From Gyrodactylus bullatarudis (taxonomy: Eukaryota > Platyhelminthes > Monogenea > Gyrodactylidea > Gyrodactylidae): a stretch of DNA of 64,000 nt. This document shows, one piece after another, positions 42,201 through 51,139 of the stretch (positions are counted from its first letter, which is position 1; every line of letters starts with the position of its first letter). Made by a program: the position numbers and the translations under genes. Below the pieces are notes generated by a model. The model worked only from the letters and a program-made list of their open reading frames with translations, made no database searches and was not told the origin of the DNA. The DNA is taken from NCBI GenBank assembly GCA_012064415.1, contig SSNU01000195.1, positions 59,388-123,387 of the forward strand, given 5' to 3'.

Positions 42201-43197
42201 AGTTCCCGAAAAATGACGAATTTATCAAATGTTTTATGGTGATAACCGGTTTTTTTATTTCATTGTGATCCTAAAAATCAACTTTTCATCACTCTCTCAC
42301 CTTGAAATCAGCTAATTTTTTCAACTCCAAGTTCAAAAAAATGGGAATTTGGCGATACTTCAAGATGTGAAATTTACCATAAAAATTTCTTTTTCTTAAA
42401 AATTATTTTCTTCTTATCGTGAAAGTGGTTTTCATGATCCAGATTCCAAAAATGTTGATCAAATTCGATTTTTTGATGAGAATTTTATGAAAATCATAAA
42501 TTCCCATCTTCATATTAACTAGGTGTAGGTTTCTAGTTTTTCATGAATTCTCATCCTCTCGATCTAGACTAGCTCTATAAATGCCATTTTTTAATTTTTC
42601 TCATCTCTCTAGTTCACTGTTTGGCAATATAAATGAAGACCAGCATATTGGTATTTGACCAGACTGAATTTCCAACTTTCCTTTACATTAAGTAATGTTT
42701 ACTAAAAAATCCATGCTAATCTCTCATTGATCAGTGCATCCAAAAGTTGGTTCTGGGCCAAAATTGGCGCTGAGATTTTAATATAGAGGTGCCCTGCTCA
42801 ATAATTGTTTTCTATCATCAATTAAATTTTCTTTTTACATGTATGAACTAAAAAAAATTTTGCTACAGTGTGTTTTTAACAAAATACGCCTATATTTTTT
42901 TGATTTAAATTTTATTTCTAATAATTACATATAGAATAAATTTGAATGACTAATCAAAAACCAAAGTTTATTTAGAATCTTGACAAATTATTTGTCAAGT
43001 ATACTTAAAAATTTGCTCATTCTCTTGTTGTTCTTTTACAGCTTGAAGCTCTCGAGTCTAGTAGACGTTTGGCCTTGACGAGAATTCGTATCTTGGCTAA
43101 TGAACAGGAACATCGAGAGCTCATGAAAACTCTCCGGGAAGAGTTACGCCGTCATGATAACTATAAATTACAGCCAATGAATATTAGCCATCGATGA
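12294..43197 (+). CDS. SYNGAP1: SynGAP/RASAL2/DAB2IP-family Ras GTPase-activating protein, 16 exons
   Basis: Exons: 12294-12456, 19710-20077, 22934-22986, 27093-27268, 29486-29625, 30041-30156, 33356-33454, 35227-35406, 35471-36075, 36141-36528, 36588-37173, 37717-38019, 38086-38403, 38652-39026, 39597-39974, 43042-43197. All have GT-AG borders and matching phases; the total is 4,404 nt (1,467 aa). The family stimulates GTP hydrolysis by Ras/Rap at the membrane. A basic FFSKMRRTKSSSKL motif (exon 3) as in vertebrate relatives leads into a split PH domain (about 280-340), a C2 domain (about 340-590) and the RasGAP domain (about 615-900). The arginine finger is R640 (LILRGNSLASK), and FLRFICPAI lies near 814-822. 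The C-terminal half is Asn/Ser-rich and ends in a short coiled coil (exon 16). Invertebrates usually have one orthologue of the vertebrate group, so the symbol is a family label. The N-terminal exons 1-2 are less certain than exons 3-16. Confidence 0.9.
14008..14398. repeat. MITE-like element, 'GAAGATGAG' family, RasGAP intron 1
   Basis: It starts CTACTTGATATGAAGATGAGAA and ends with the inverted counterpart TTCTCATTCTCATACCAACTAG, giving imperfect inverted ends of about 25 bp. The same ends occur at 26196-26356, 28541 and 42522. Confidence 0.55.
16750..16990 (-). mobile_element. Solo PLE terminal-repeat copy, RasGAP intron 1
   Basis: Nearly identical to 9660-9865 ('gtacatttctcaaagcat', 'ggtattgctttaaaaatg', 'ctccaataaatagcaac') but with no PLE coding sequence. 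It carries hammerhead copy 3. It could be a 5'-truncated insertion or a recombination product. Confidence 0.8.
16776..16816 (-). ncRNA. Hammerhead ribozyme motif in PLE terminal repeat (copy 3)
   Basis: Minus strand: AATACCA, CTGATGA, TGCTTTGA, GAAA, TGTACA, TT, TGGTGTT. Stem I forms seven consecutive pairs (one U-G), more than in copy 2 where the outer pairs are lost. Predicted cleavage is after AUU. Stem II is weak. Confidence 0.65.
21700..21800 (-). mobile_element. tRNA-related SINE-like sequence with hammerhead
   Basis: On the minus strand a tRNA-like T arm (CCGGG TTTGAAT CCTGG, 21781-21797) contains a near-consensus Pol III B box (GGTTTGAATCC) and is followed within a few bases by a hammerhead. 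This is the arrangement of the schistosome Sm-alpha SINE-like family. No convincing A box or full cloverleaf is visible, so it is not a functional tRNA gene. The outer limits are not defined. Confidence 0.6.
21734..21776 (-). ncRNA. Type I hammerhead ribozyme (SINE-associated)
   Basis: Minus strand: stem I GGTGTA; core CTGACGA; stem II TCCT/AGGA with AACA loop (preceded by a G-A mismatch); GAAA; minimal stem III C/G with GC loop (CGCG); UC with predicted cleavage after GUC; stem I TACATC pairing with GGTGTA (one G-U). Every conserved core residue is present. The tiny stem III suggests that it works better as a dimer, as reported for other minimal hammerheads. Confidence 0.75.
26196..26356. 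repeat. 161-bp MITE with about 40-bp inverted ends, RasGAP intron 3
   Basis: Left end CTAGTTGACATGAAGATGAG and its continuation through 'tactatttttacaaaa' recur inverted at 26316-26356 with about one mismatch. Same family as 14008-14398. Confidence 0.8.
27316..27841. mobile_element. piggyBac-type MITE with TTAA duplication, RasGAP intron 4
   Basis: Left end TTAACCTTTCATGTCC and right end GGACATGAAGGGTTAA are inverted copies with one mismatch and include the TTAA that piggyBac elements duplicate. The 526-bp interior has no reading frame of note. The ends differ from the piggyBac at 59.2 kb, so a different family would mobilise it. Confidence 0.6.
28541..28905. repeat. Dispersed repeat, RasGAP intron 4
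   Basis: It starts with the MITE-like end CTAGTTAATATGAAGACAGG. Its left part is the approximate reverse complement of 42330-42522. Its right part (28733-28905) matches 54463-54636 closely, sharing 'gattttagggaatat', 'agatttatgcata' and 'agaacatcaaaatttttaaa'. Confidence 0.65.
30400..30780. repeat. MITE-like element with about 45-bp inverted ends, RasGAP intron 6
   Basis: The ends 30401-30446 and 30734-30780 are inverted copies (TAGTCTTAAGACTAACGGAAT, then 'taaacttgtta'). Each end holds the palindrome AGTCTTAAGACT. No coding capacity. Confidence 0.65.
39250..39345 (-). mobile_element. PLE terminal-repeat relic, RasGAP intron 14
   Basis: It shares 'catcagtggtatcactttaaaaatgat' (split by a few changes) with the PLE repeat at 9695-9725. 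On the minus strand CTGATGA and GAAA of the hammerhead remain, but stem III and the second stem I strand are lost. Confidence 0.55.
40671..41932. mobile_element. 1.26-kb element with about 250-bp terminal inverted repeats, RasGAP intron 15
   Basis: The ends 40671-40925 and 41690-41932 are inverted copies with scattered mismatches; shared blocks include 'cccccttgtctaatctagt', 'tcagcgtcgaaatggacca' and 'ttggagggagaggtaa'. The middle (41345-41690) holds the repeat also seen at 8678, itself bounded by AACCCTTT and AAAGGGTT. No transposase frame, so it is non-autonomous. No clear target duplication. Confidence 0.75.
42050..42522. repeat. Inverted copy of the 28.5-kb dispersed repeat, RasGAP intron 15
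   Basis: The right end (ATCTTCATATTAACTAG) is the inverted MITE end seen at 28541, and internal blocks such as 'gttcaaaaaaatgggaat' and 'tatcgtgaaagtgg' match 28610-28710 in reverse complement. The left boundary is approximate. Confidence 0.55.
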
Positions 43198-43673
43198 GGT
43201 TGAATTTTTTTTCAAACTCCTTTGTCATGTTGGTCTTCCCCTCTTTGACTTGATGAATTTAAAACTTATTATTCTTGTTTCGAAGCGATATAACGTATTT
43301 GTGAGATAAATTTTTTGTCATGTGTATTTTTTCTGTAAAGTTATTCTTAAACTCAGATTTAGATATATTGTAACCTATTGATCACATATTTTTTTGTTTT
43401 TAAAAAAACATATCTTTCAACCATATACCATATATACGTATTTGACAAACCTTGATGTATTCAAATTCTTTTATATTCAATTCCTGCTCCGTTATCCCTG
43501 TTACCCCCATACCTGTAATGTTTCTTGTTATATGCCCCAATTGTCCTTCATCCCTAAGTGTAATGTCCACACACGTAATATTTACTTGCTTGCCTTGTGA
43601 GGAGTAAATAGAAATCAAATGGAAGAAGAATCATATAGAAACAGATAGAGAAAGACTCATGTACAAATTACCA

Positions 43674-43679
43674 AATAAA
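43674..43679 (+). terminator. Polyadenylation signal of the RasGAP gene
   Basis: AATAAA about 480 bp after the RasGAP stop codon. A second AATAAA near 43800 is an alternative. Confidence 0.45.
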
Positions 43680-43799
43680 GCTCATTTGTCTCTCAAAGAT
43701 AAACGACCACTATTGTTTTTCAAGGACAAAATTGCGCATAAAAATTTCTGTATTTGTGCTGATATAAAACAGAATATGCTGTATTTATTAATTTATGAC

Positions 43800-45123
43800 A
43801 AATAAAATTATTCAAAAAATAATAATGATCTTGAGTCACACTTTGAGTTACTATCAAAAGTTTTTCTACCGGTTCGATTCAAAATCAAAACTTCAATCCT
43901 AACGCATAAATAAATAATATTCTCAGAGTTGAGATAATCTTTAGTATGTAACAATAAAATTTTAAGCAAAATGAAAAAGTACAAAGAGGAATGCGGGATA
44001 ATACTTTCTTGATTGCGTTATTTTACAATATATTATATTGAATATAATCATTGAAAGTGATCTTTATTTCTAAATGCACTAATTATTATGTCCATTAGAA
44101 TCACATTCCCAAAATAAGAGTAACATAACACAATCGTAGTTTAAAAATAGAATCGAAGGATCGATGTGTATGCAGTAATTTTTTTAAATCAATCACGTGA
44201 ACCTTGTGCAAGTGGTCAAAGTTTTTTCTTCTCAAACCGATAGTTCAGTCTTGAATTATGAGCATTGTTCAAAAGTAATGAATGAATTTAGTAAATAATT
44301 TGCAAAATTCCTAGAAAAGAATATATCATACAATGATTTAAGTTTAATTAATTACAATTTCACAAAAGGTTTTACATTCATTCAGATATCATTACTTATG
44401 AGTAGTCCCGGATTATTTTGTCCAACATTATGACGCAGTATTTTATTTTTGATTCTAAAAGTGGTTACAAGTTGCGATGATTCAATGGTCTCGTTCTAAA
44501 TCTTGAAAAACCGAGAGTCCCAATTTTGAGATCAGTAGAGTGAGAATTTTATTAAAAAATAATTAATTATGGGAAGAAATTCGCATGTCGCATAGAACGT
44601 CGCTAACGAGTTGATCTCAACAAGATTTACATTTTTAGGAATAAAATGATAATGATTATATCAACTGTACGAATTAATAATTTATAATCGTTTTCACAAA
44701 TGATAGTTGACAAGACAAAAAAATATGTATAGTCAAAATTAAATCCACATCAGCTTATGTTAATTAAATCAAATATTTTTGGATTTTTTGTCATTTCCAC
44801 TTTTCTCTTAACAAACTGACTGAACATTTGGTTTGGCTAGGAAATCCCGAGACCACAACAGGGAAATGATGTATATCTTTGCAATTAATACAATATATAT
44901 ATATATAATGTGGGTGAATATTTGAGAGGAGATAAAGTGTTAATGTATAAGCAGATAAATTACACAATAAACAATGGAGGTTTTGGAATGAATGATCTGA
45001 GAGACACTCGAAGTTTATCTATAATTCAATTTATATATATATAATAATAATATACGTAGAAAGAACAGCCAATAATGGGGGGTAAGATACTCTACCCAGT
45101 AGAGAGGAAATGGTCATTTATGT
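43800..45123. other. Intergenic stretch between RasGAP and Rab2
   Basis: AT-rich, with TA microsatellites near 44889 and 45031. I see no exon here, and both flanking genes transcribe toward it. Confidence 0.5.
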
Positions 45124-45131
45124 CGTATTTA

Positions 45132-45817
<686 letters not shown>

Positions 45818-45938
45818 TAAATCAAATTTCAGATTTTCGTAATTTCCACAAAATAATGCAATTGAATCATACTAACAAAAATAGCTAATTTAATAATTTG
45901 TTTTTTATTTTACATGTAATCAAAGCAATTATTTAAAA
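45818..45938. promoter_or_regulatory. Bidirectional promoter region, Rab2 / TRAP-alpha
   Basis: The 121 bp between two divergent start codons must contain both 5' UTRs and promoters. It is AT-rich and no clear TATA or CCAAT pair stands out. Confidence 0.55.
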
Positions 45939-46599
45939 ATGTTTTACGCCACCATCTTTTTCACCTCAATCCTTATAAATTGCATTTATTCCCAAACTGG
46001 AAATGAAATCCAAGGTCAAAATTTCGACATTATTGTTAATTGGATCAAACCTGAACTAGGATTCTTCAATGCTGATGAAATATCTGTTCCTGCATTAAAA
46101 GCATTGCACATGGGATATAACATTTTACACACCGGAGACCAAAAAACACCAACTTATGAGCTTATTCGAATCGATGCAAAGATAACTCATCCTAAAGATC
46201 CTAATTATGTGTTTCAAAATATCTTTGGAAATATGCTGAATTTTAAGATTGCACCCACCGAGCAAAAGAATTTTGGTTACTACTTCTACGTTTCCGATAA
46301 ATTAATTGGGACTAAATCCTTATTAACTGTTTCTCTGACTTATTCAGGACCTGATAATGTCAAAGTAGTCTTGCCTGTCTACAATAAAACCATAGAGGTG
46401 AGTTGAAAGATTAAAATGACTAAACTTTAATCTAATTCTTTCCTAGGTTGTACCTTCTGATGCTGAAGCCAGTTATGACATTTCTGTGCTTATATTGCTC
46501 AAAATGATGATTGCAATTGGATCGTTTGTTGCTTACCAGCTGTTCTTTGTAAGCAAAAGTGAATCTTCAAATATCTCATACGGAAAGAAAAAGAATTGA
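45939..46599 (+). CDS. SSR1: Translocon-associated protein subunit alpha (SSR1-like)
   Basis: Two exons (45939-46397, 46447-46599; 49-nt intron) encode 203 aa. The protein has a signal peptide (MFYATIFFTSILINCIYS), a lumenal beta-sandwich-like region, one membrane span near residues 165-190 (SVLILLKMMIAIGSFVAYQL) and a basic cytosolic tail ending GKKKN. The order FQNI, KIAPTEQ, FGYYFYVSD, PVYNKTIEV before the span fits TRAP-alpha, which helps nascent chains enter the ER at the Sec61 channel. It is shorter than vertebrate TRAP-alpha and diverged, lacking the acidic N-terminal stretch, so the subunit assignment is good but not certain. Its AATAAA (46662) lies inside the convergent ARL6IP1 coding sequence. 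Confidence 0.65.
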
Positions 46600-46646
46600 A
46601 AAATATTATGTGTATATGGTTTTTATATTCAATTGAAAATATTCCT

Positions 46647-47264
46647 TTAGTCTGATTTTCTGAATAAAACTTTTTTTATCAATTTGACAATTCTGTTTTG
46701 AAATATTAGTGAGAATATATATATGAATGGATAGAAAATGTTTGAAAATATACCGAGAAAATTTATCTGCATTAATTTGATACAGAAGAGAGCAAAAAGG
46801 GTTGTTATGTACATCAGTGTCATTGTATCGAAAGAATATGTCAAAATACAAAATGATAATAAAAAGGGAAACATTGTGATTTTGAAAATATATGAATGTG
46901 ATCTATGAAATTCATGAAGCATATTGATACTAAAAAGTAAGTTTTCTCTAAAATCTACGAGATAAGAACAAAAATATTGATATTTCTTGTTCATCTCGTA
47001 TGAATTTTTACGAGGAGAAAATCTGGAAGAAAGGATAGGGAAAACGAAATCAATTGTACTAGCAATCATAATGAAAGATCCAAAGCCAAAGAGAAACTGG
47101 GGTTGGAAAAGGTAGAGCAAATAATAAAATAGAGTAATTGAGCCAATTAATCCAGCTAGTTTTGATGGCCGATTCCATTCGAGAAGTGAACCAAGGTAGA
47201 GAATCAAGTCTTGCCAGTCTCGTAGATCATGCATCAGACTGATGACTTTAAATTCTTTATCCAT
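46647..47264 (-). CDS. ARL6IP1: ARL6IP1-like ER-shaping membrane protein
   Basis: Intronless 205-aa protein, the usual length for ARL6IP1. The start DLRDWQDLILYLGSLLEWNRP and the following GLIGSITLFYYLLYLFQP, then FVFPILSSRF, match the family order: an amphipathic N-terminus, then two paired hydrophobic hairpins that bend the ER membrane. Here hydrophobic blocks lie near residues 38-72 and 128-195. The tail is basic (KLIKKVLFRKSD) rather than a clear KKxx. The ATG at 47262-47264 is the only sensible start. It converges on the TRAP-alpha gene with 47 bp between stop codons, so the two 3' UTRs probably overlap. Confidence 0.8.
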   Translation of the reverse strand: MDKEFKVISLMHDLRDWQDLILYLGSLLEWNRPSKLAGLIGSITLFYYLLYLFQPQFLFGFGSFIMIASTIDFVFPILSSRFSPRKNSYEMNKKYQYFCSYLVDFRENLLFSINMLHEFHRSHSYIFKITMFPFLLSFCILTYSFDTMTLMYITTLFALFCIKLMQINFLGIFSNIFYPFIYIFSLIFQNRIVKLIKKVLFRKSD

Positions 47265-47269
47265 TTATG

Positions 47270-47810
47270 TTGTATTATCTAGGAGAGATTATAGCATTTT
47301 TCAAAAATTCGATTTGGAACAAAATTAAAAAACATTAGTGTTTTCCAATGATTTTCTTGTTTAAACTTTTCAGAAAGAAATATTGCAAATTGTTAAATTT
47401 TATATGTTGCAGTGAAAATGGAAAATCAGTTAGTGAACAGAAATCCAGAGTGAAAATGGGAAATGAATTTTCACTGGTTTTTTCTCTGATATCATACATC
47501 AAGTGTATTATCTATTCCAGATATATGCGTGAATGGTTTATTCACGTCATACACTGTATTACACCTACAAGGGGGGATTTTATTTTACTCCAACTCCTCT
47601 TAGGTATTCTAATCTATGTTACCGTAAATTTTGAAACAGGGGGGGTTGAAACTCACGGAAAATTTCGTGAATTCTGAAACTCGAGAGTTTCGAAACTAAC
47701 TAGGGAATTTTAAAACTGAGTAATACAGTAAATGGATAAAATAATAAAACTATTATAATAATGAGATAAAAATATTTGACTAAGGATTAAATGTAGTTTT
47801 ATTCAAACTT
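47270..47810. other. Spacer between ARL6IP1 and the transposon cluster
   Basis: An open frame at 47348-47677 (plus) is hydrophobic but has no recognisable domain or splice context. I do not call a gene. Confidence 0.4.
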
Positions 47811-48061
47811 TATTGTAGCAGCTACTGCTACCGTGACATTTTGGATTGCATATTAATCCATTGCGACGACATTTGCATTTACTTGTCTTGCAATTTTGTC
47901 TTCACTCAAATTTTACGAATCCTTAGCCGTCGAACTTGGACTCCGTACTTGAAATTGATCTTAGAGAATATTTTTCCTTGGGAACATCTTCAGTTTTAAT
48001 AAATCGTTCATGAAGAACATTGAGCTCTTTTGTAGAGTACCAGCCATTAATCTCTCTATGC

Positions 48062-48521
48062 TTAGTTCCTATGCGATTCCTTTCTAATATAACGCCGATT
48101 ACACAAGTATGATCCATCTTGCTTGGCCATCGGATATTCTTTATTTGTCTTTCTTATCATTCGGTTTGCATTCTTCATAATACCTGTCTGATATTTAAAT
48201 GAAATTTCGTTTCTTAACTGGGAACAACCAGTATCAGAAATCCAGGTTTTCTCTAGATACCTTTTTAGGTCTTGGTTCGCCCTCTCTACCAGCCCATTTG
48301 ACTGGTGATGTCCAGGAGGAGTGAAGATGGGCTGAATTCGCAAGGACTTATACAGTTTCAGCGCTTCTGCTGATTTGAAGTTGGTGCCGTTGTCGGCTAC
48401 TTTGCACTTCGGAGGGCCGGAGTAAGAAGTGAACTCTGATAGAGCATTCATATACCACTCGGATGACAGGTTCGGTAATTCTTTCGCATAAACGTATCCT
48501 CAGATAGCATATACGAGAACT
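48062..48521 (-). pseudogene. gypsy integrase catalytic core fragment
   Basis: A DDE-type retroviral integrase core. The second aspartate (VADNGTNF) and the glutamate (NGLVERANQ) are visible, and the first (HVDIAT) lies across the PLE insertion at about 50290. A stop interrupts the part right after the insertion point (near 48495), so the copy was already decaying or decayed after insertion. Confidence 0.75.
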
Positions 48522-48532
48522 AATATTCTTCT
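48521..48532. repeat. 12-bp target-site duplication, left copy
   Basis: TAATATTCTTCT occurs here and again at 50268-50279, exactly bracketing the inserted PLE. The gypsy integrase sequence (RRIL on the minus strand) is duplicated by it. Confidence 0.85.
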
Positions 48533-48568
48533 TCAATTAAAATATTAACAAAAGAATTATATTTTATA

Positions 48569-48603
48569 GAGATATGTACATTTTGCCAGGTCTCGTCAGT
48601 CTC
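48569..48603 (-). ncRNA. Hammerhead motif in left PLE arm (antisense copy)
   Basis: The exact inverted copy of 50142-50176, so it reads on the minus strand, opposite to the RT. Same core with AAAA in place of GAAA. Confidence 0.45.
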
Positions 48604-48753
48604 AATTCCTGGTTCAATATTTAATAAAAATTTATTGCAATGAAATGTCTATGAATGTAATTGTAAATCTTCTCTTGAGTAATTCCAATTGATGAAAAAC
48701 TTTTCTAGTATTCAGGTAGAAAAGAAAAGTTAAAAATCAATTTAGCAAAATGG

Positions 48754-49618
48754 TTGTTGAACATTCTGAAACCAATTCATGACCACTTCAACCGATATGT
48801 AGCTAAAGATGTATTTCAATTCGTCGAAAGAGTTAAAGACTACCAGGTAGGAGAAATGATATCATTAGATATCAATGCGTTATTCCCTAACATCCCTATA
48901 GAAGAAACCTTGAATATCATAGGTACATATGTCAACAATAACAGAGACAGTTTTGAGTTAAGTGGAGAAGAAATCGTCAAGATATTGAGAATTTCCTGCA
49001 CCAACGTACCGTTGTCATTTCAAGATCAGGTATATATCCAAAAAGACGAGATAGCTATGGGATCTCCACTTAGTCCGTTGTTAGCAGATATCTTCTTAGG
49101 ATACTTGGAAAAGAATCGAATGGAAAATGTAACAGAGGGATACACTGACATGTTAGAAACAAGAAGCTTCAATCGCCGAATTTTTTAGAGAAATGAATTT
49201 GATACACCCAAACATCAAATTTACAAAGGAACAAGAAATAGAAAATTCCATAAGCTTCTTAGATGTAAAGTTAACGAGAAAATCTGATGAGTGTCTAACA
49301 AGAAACATTTACAGGAAAAAAACAGACACAGGAACATGCTTAAATTTCTCGAGTTGTTTTCCAAAGAGTTATAAATCAGGATTAATAATAGGACTTGTGA
49401 AAAGGGTCAAAAGAATAGTCAGTGAAGAAGAAGTTTTGAATGAGATTAATGAAATCCGAAGAAGACTGGAAGAAAACGGATATCCTGAAAGATTTGTTCA
49501 GAAATACATACAAAAAGCTTTAGAAGATGAAGCAACTCAACCGGTAGAACAAGAACAAACTGAAGGAGCTATCCCTATCTACATGAAGTTAAAGGAGATG
49601 GATTCAGCTATGAATTAA
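48754..49618 (+). pseudogene. PLE reverse transcriptase, truncated and frameshifted
   Basis: 48754-49188 carries RT motifs typical of PLEs (SLDINALFPNIPI, then MGSPLSPLLADIFLG). After a frameshift near 49190, 49193-49618 continues with NLIHPNIKFTKEQ, SFLDVKLTR and ENGYPERFVQKYI. The fingers are missing at the N-terminus and the catalytic YxDD has lost its second aspartate (YTDM). Confidence 0.85.
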
Positions 49619-49739
49619 GGAGAAAACTGAATTTACTTGTAAATGAACATTACAATGATATACAATTGAAGGTTGTATACAGATTTCTATTCAGATTTCA
49701 ACTCAAAGACAAGCTGAAAGAACAATCTAATCTCATTTA

Positions 49740-49988
49740 TCGCTTCGAGGCATCATAGGTCGAACGCAGAGAAGGTTAGCGATTAGGATTGATGAACATT
49801 TAAACAAGAATAGTTCGTCAATTAAAAAACACATTGATAGATGCGGGTGTGAGGCGAACGAAAGCAATTTCAGAATTATATTTAAAAATTCAAGCGATCA
49901 ACTGACGGACCTCAAAATCAGAGAGAAGTTTTACATCATAAAGGAAGATCCAAATCTGTGTATTCAAAAGAACACACGCACAATTTAG
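49740..49988 (+). pseudogene. PLE GIY-YIG endonuclease remnant
   Basis: GRTQRRLAIRIDEHLN, KKHIDRCGC and LCIQKNTRT match the GIY-YIG domain seen in the 9.9-kb element, but the GIY/YIG segment is damaged (GIIGRT) and frames shift near 49755. Confidence 0.7.
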
Positions 49989-50141
49989 AACTACCGTGGC
50001 TTAATTGATTTTTAACTTTTCTTTTCTACCTGAATACTAGAAAAGTTTTTCATCAATTGGAATTACTCAAGAGAAGATTTACAATTACATTCATAGACAT
50101 TTCATTGCAATAAATTTTTATTAAATATTGAACCAGGAATT

Positions 50142-50176
50142 GAGACTGACGAGACCTGGCAAAATGTACATATCTC
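50142..50176 (+). ncRNA. Hammerhead motif in right PLE arm (sense copy)
   Basis: GAGA, CTGACGA, GACCTGGC (stem II, partly paired), AAAA, TGTACA, TA, TCTC. Stem I GAGA/TCTC differs from the other copies but still pairs, a compensatory change. The invariant G of GAAA is A, so this copy is probably inactive. Confidence 0.55.
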
Positions 50177-50279
50177 TATAAAATATAATTCTTTTGTTAA
50201 TATTTTAATTGATGAATATTTCCAGTTATCCGGACGTATATGAAAATGTACGTTTATTTTTATCTAATAATATTCTTCT

Positions 50280-50576
50280 AGAGTTCCAGGTGGCAATGTC
50301 CACGTGAGCTCTTACTAAGGGTGCCTCGCACTCTGGCCAGGACAACAGATCTTTGGAGTGCTGCCTTTTTGCCGTGGTGCAACACACAGAGCTTGCTACG
50401 AATTTATCTATGTTCTTGTCCATGCCTGGCCACCACAGTTTACCTCTCATGCGCTGTTTCATCAGGAACATATCCGAAGTGAGCCTTATCCAGGAAACTC
50501 CGACTCTCCTTATGGGGGGAACTAGACGCATACTTCTCATAAGATCGTTGTCCTCGATTTTAAACTCATTTGCCAC
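50280..50576 (-). pseudogene. gypsy integrase zinc-binding fragment
   Basis: MKQRMRGKLWWPGMDKNID is the typical block between the H and C pairs of the integrase N-terminal domain. The Cys pair has decayed (SSVCC) and no histidine pair is evident. It runs into HVDIAT and is cut at the target duplication. Confidence 0.75.
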
Positions 50577-50664
50577 CGACTTGTACTTGGTGTTTTCTGT
50601 TGATACCCTTCTCGGTCATTCTTTCTTGGCATAGCTCTTAACCTGTTCGATTATCGGGTCGACC

Positions 50665-51069
50665 TCAGTGCTCACAGCAGTTATTAACGATTTTTGAATT
50701 GGTCCGACTCCTTCTTTCAGTTCCGAGGCGTGAAAGTAGATCGGGTAGGTGGTTTTTCACTCTTTCTACATGCTCAATACTGTAGTCGTACTGGGATAGT
50801 TTTAGTTTCCACCTGCTGATTCTATCATGTAACAGTACATAGCCTAGACCTTTTTGAGAGGCATCGGAAGTAGCAAAAACCATTTTCTGGGTGCCGTATT
50901 GTATCAAGGTCCCGCTGCTCATGGATTCTACTAGCCTTCTTAGGTCGCTTTCCAACCTGGGTGTCCAGTTCCATTCTACCCCTTTTCTAAGAAGATTGTA
51001 CATAGGACTTGTCACTATGGAGAAGGATGTGCAGAACTTTGCGTAATGTCTTATTGAGGCCAACATCAC
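50665..51069 (-). pseudogene. gypsy RT thumb and RNase H fragment with internal deletion
   Basis: It starts in the connection after the RT palm (IRHYAKFCTSFS, SPMYNLLRKG), continues to the first RNase H aspartate (FATSDASQKGLGYVL), then jumps to the end of the domain (ISRWKLKLSQYDYSIEHV). The middle of RNase H with the other catalytic residues is deleted. Confidence 0.8.
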
Positions 51070-51139
51070 GTTTAGATCCTTGGCTGAAATAAATTTTCTC
51101 GGAAATTTCCGACTTATCTAGATCAACCGAGGGAGATCT

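Larger units (their letters stand above)
48533..50267 (+). mobile_element. Penelope-like element with perfect 210-bp inverted terminal repeats
   Basis: Inserted in gypsy integrase with a 12-bp duplication. Arms 48533-48742 and 50003-50212 are exact inverted copies over every block compared. A 55-bp tail (50213-50267) with CGGACGT lies only at the 3' side. The 1.26-kb interior encodes RT (48754-49188, then 49193-49618 in another frame) and a GIY-YIG remnant (49740-49988). Inverted terminal repeats are one of the known PLE configurations. The body is defective: RT is N-terminally truncated, the YxDD box reads YTDM, and the endonuclease reads GIIGRT with stops. Confidence 0.9.

Noticed and set aside
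43394..43618. Overlapping open frames on both strands after the RasGAP stop
   Set aside because: They fall in the RasGAP 3' UTR before the AATAAA signal and show no domain.
47348..47677. 109-codon hydrophobic open frame
   Set aside because: No family resemblance, no conserved start context, and it lies in a spacer next to transposons.
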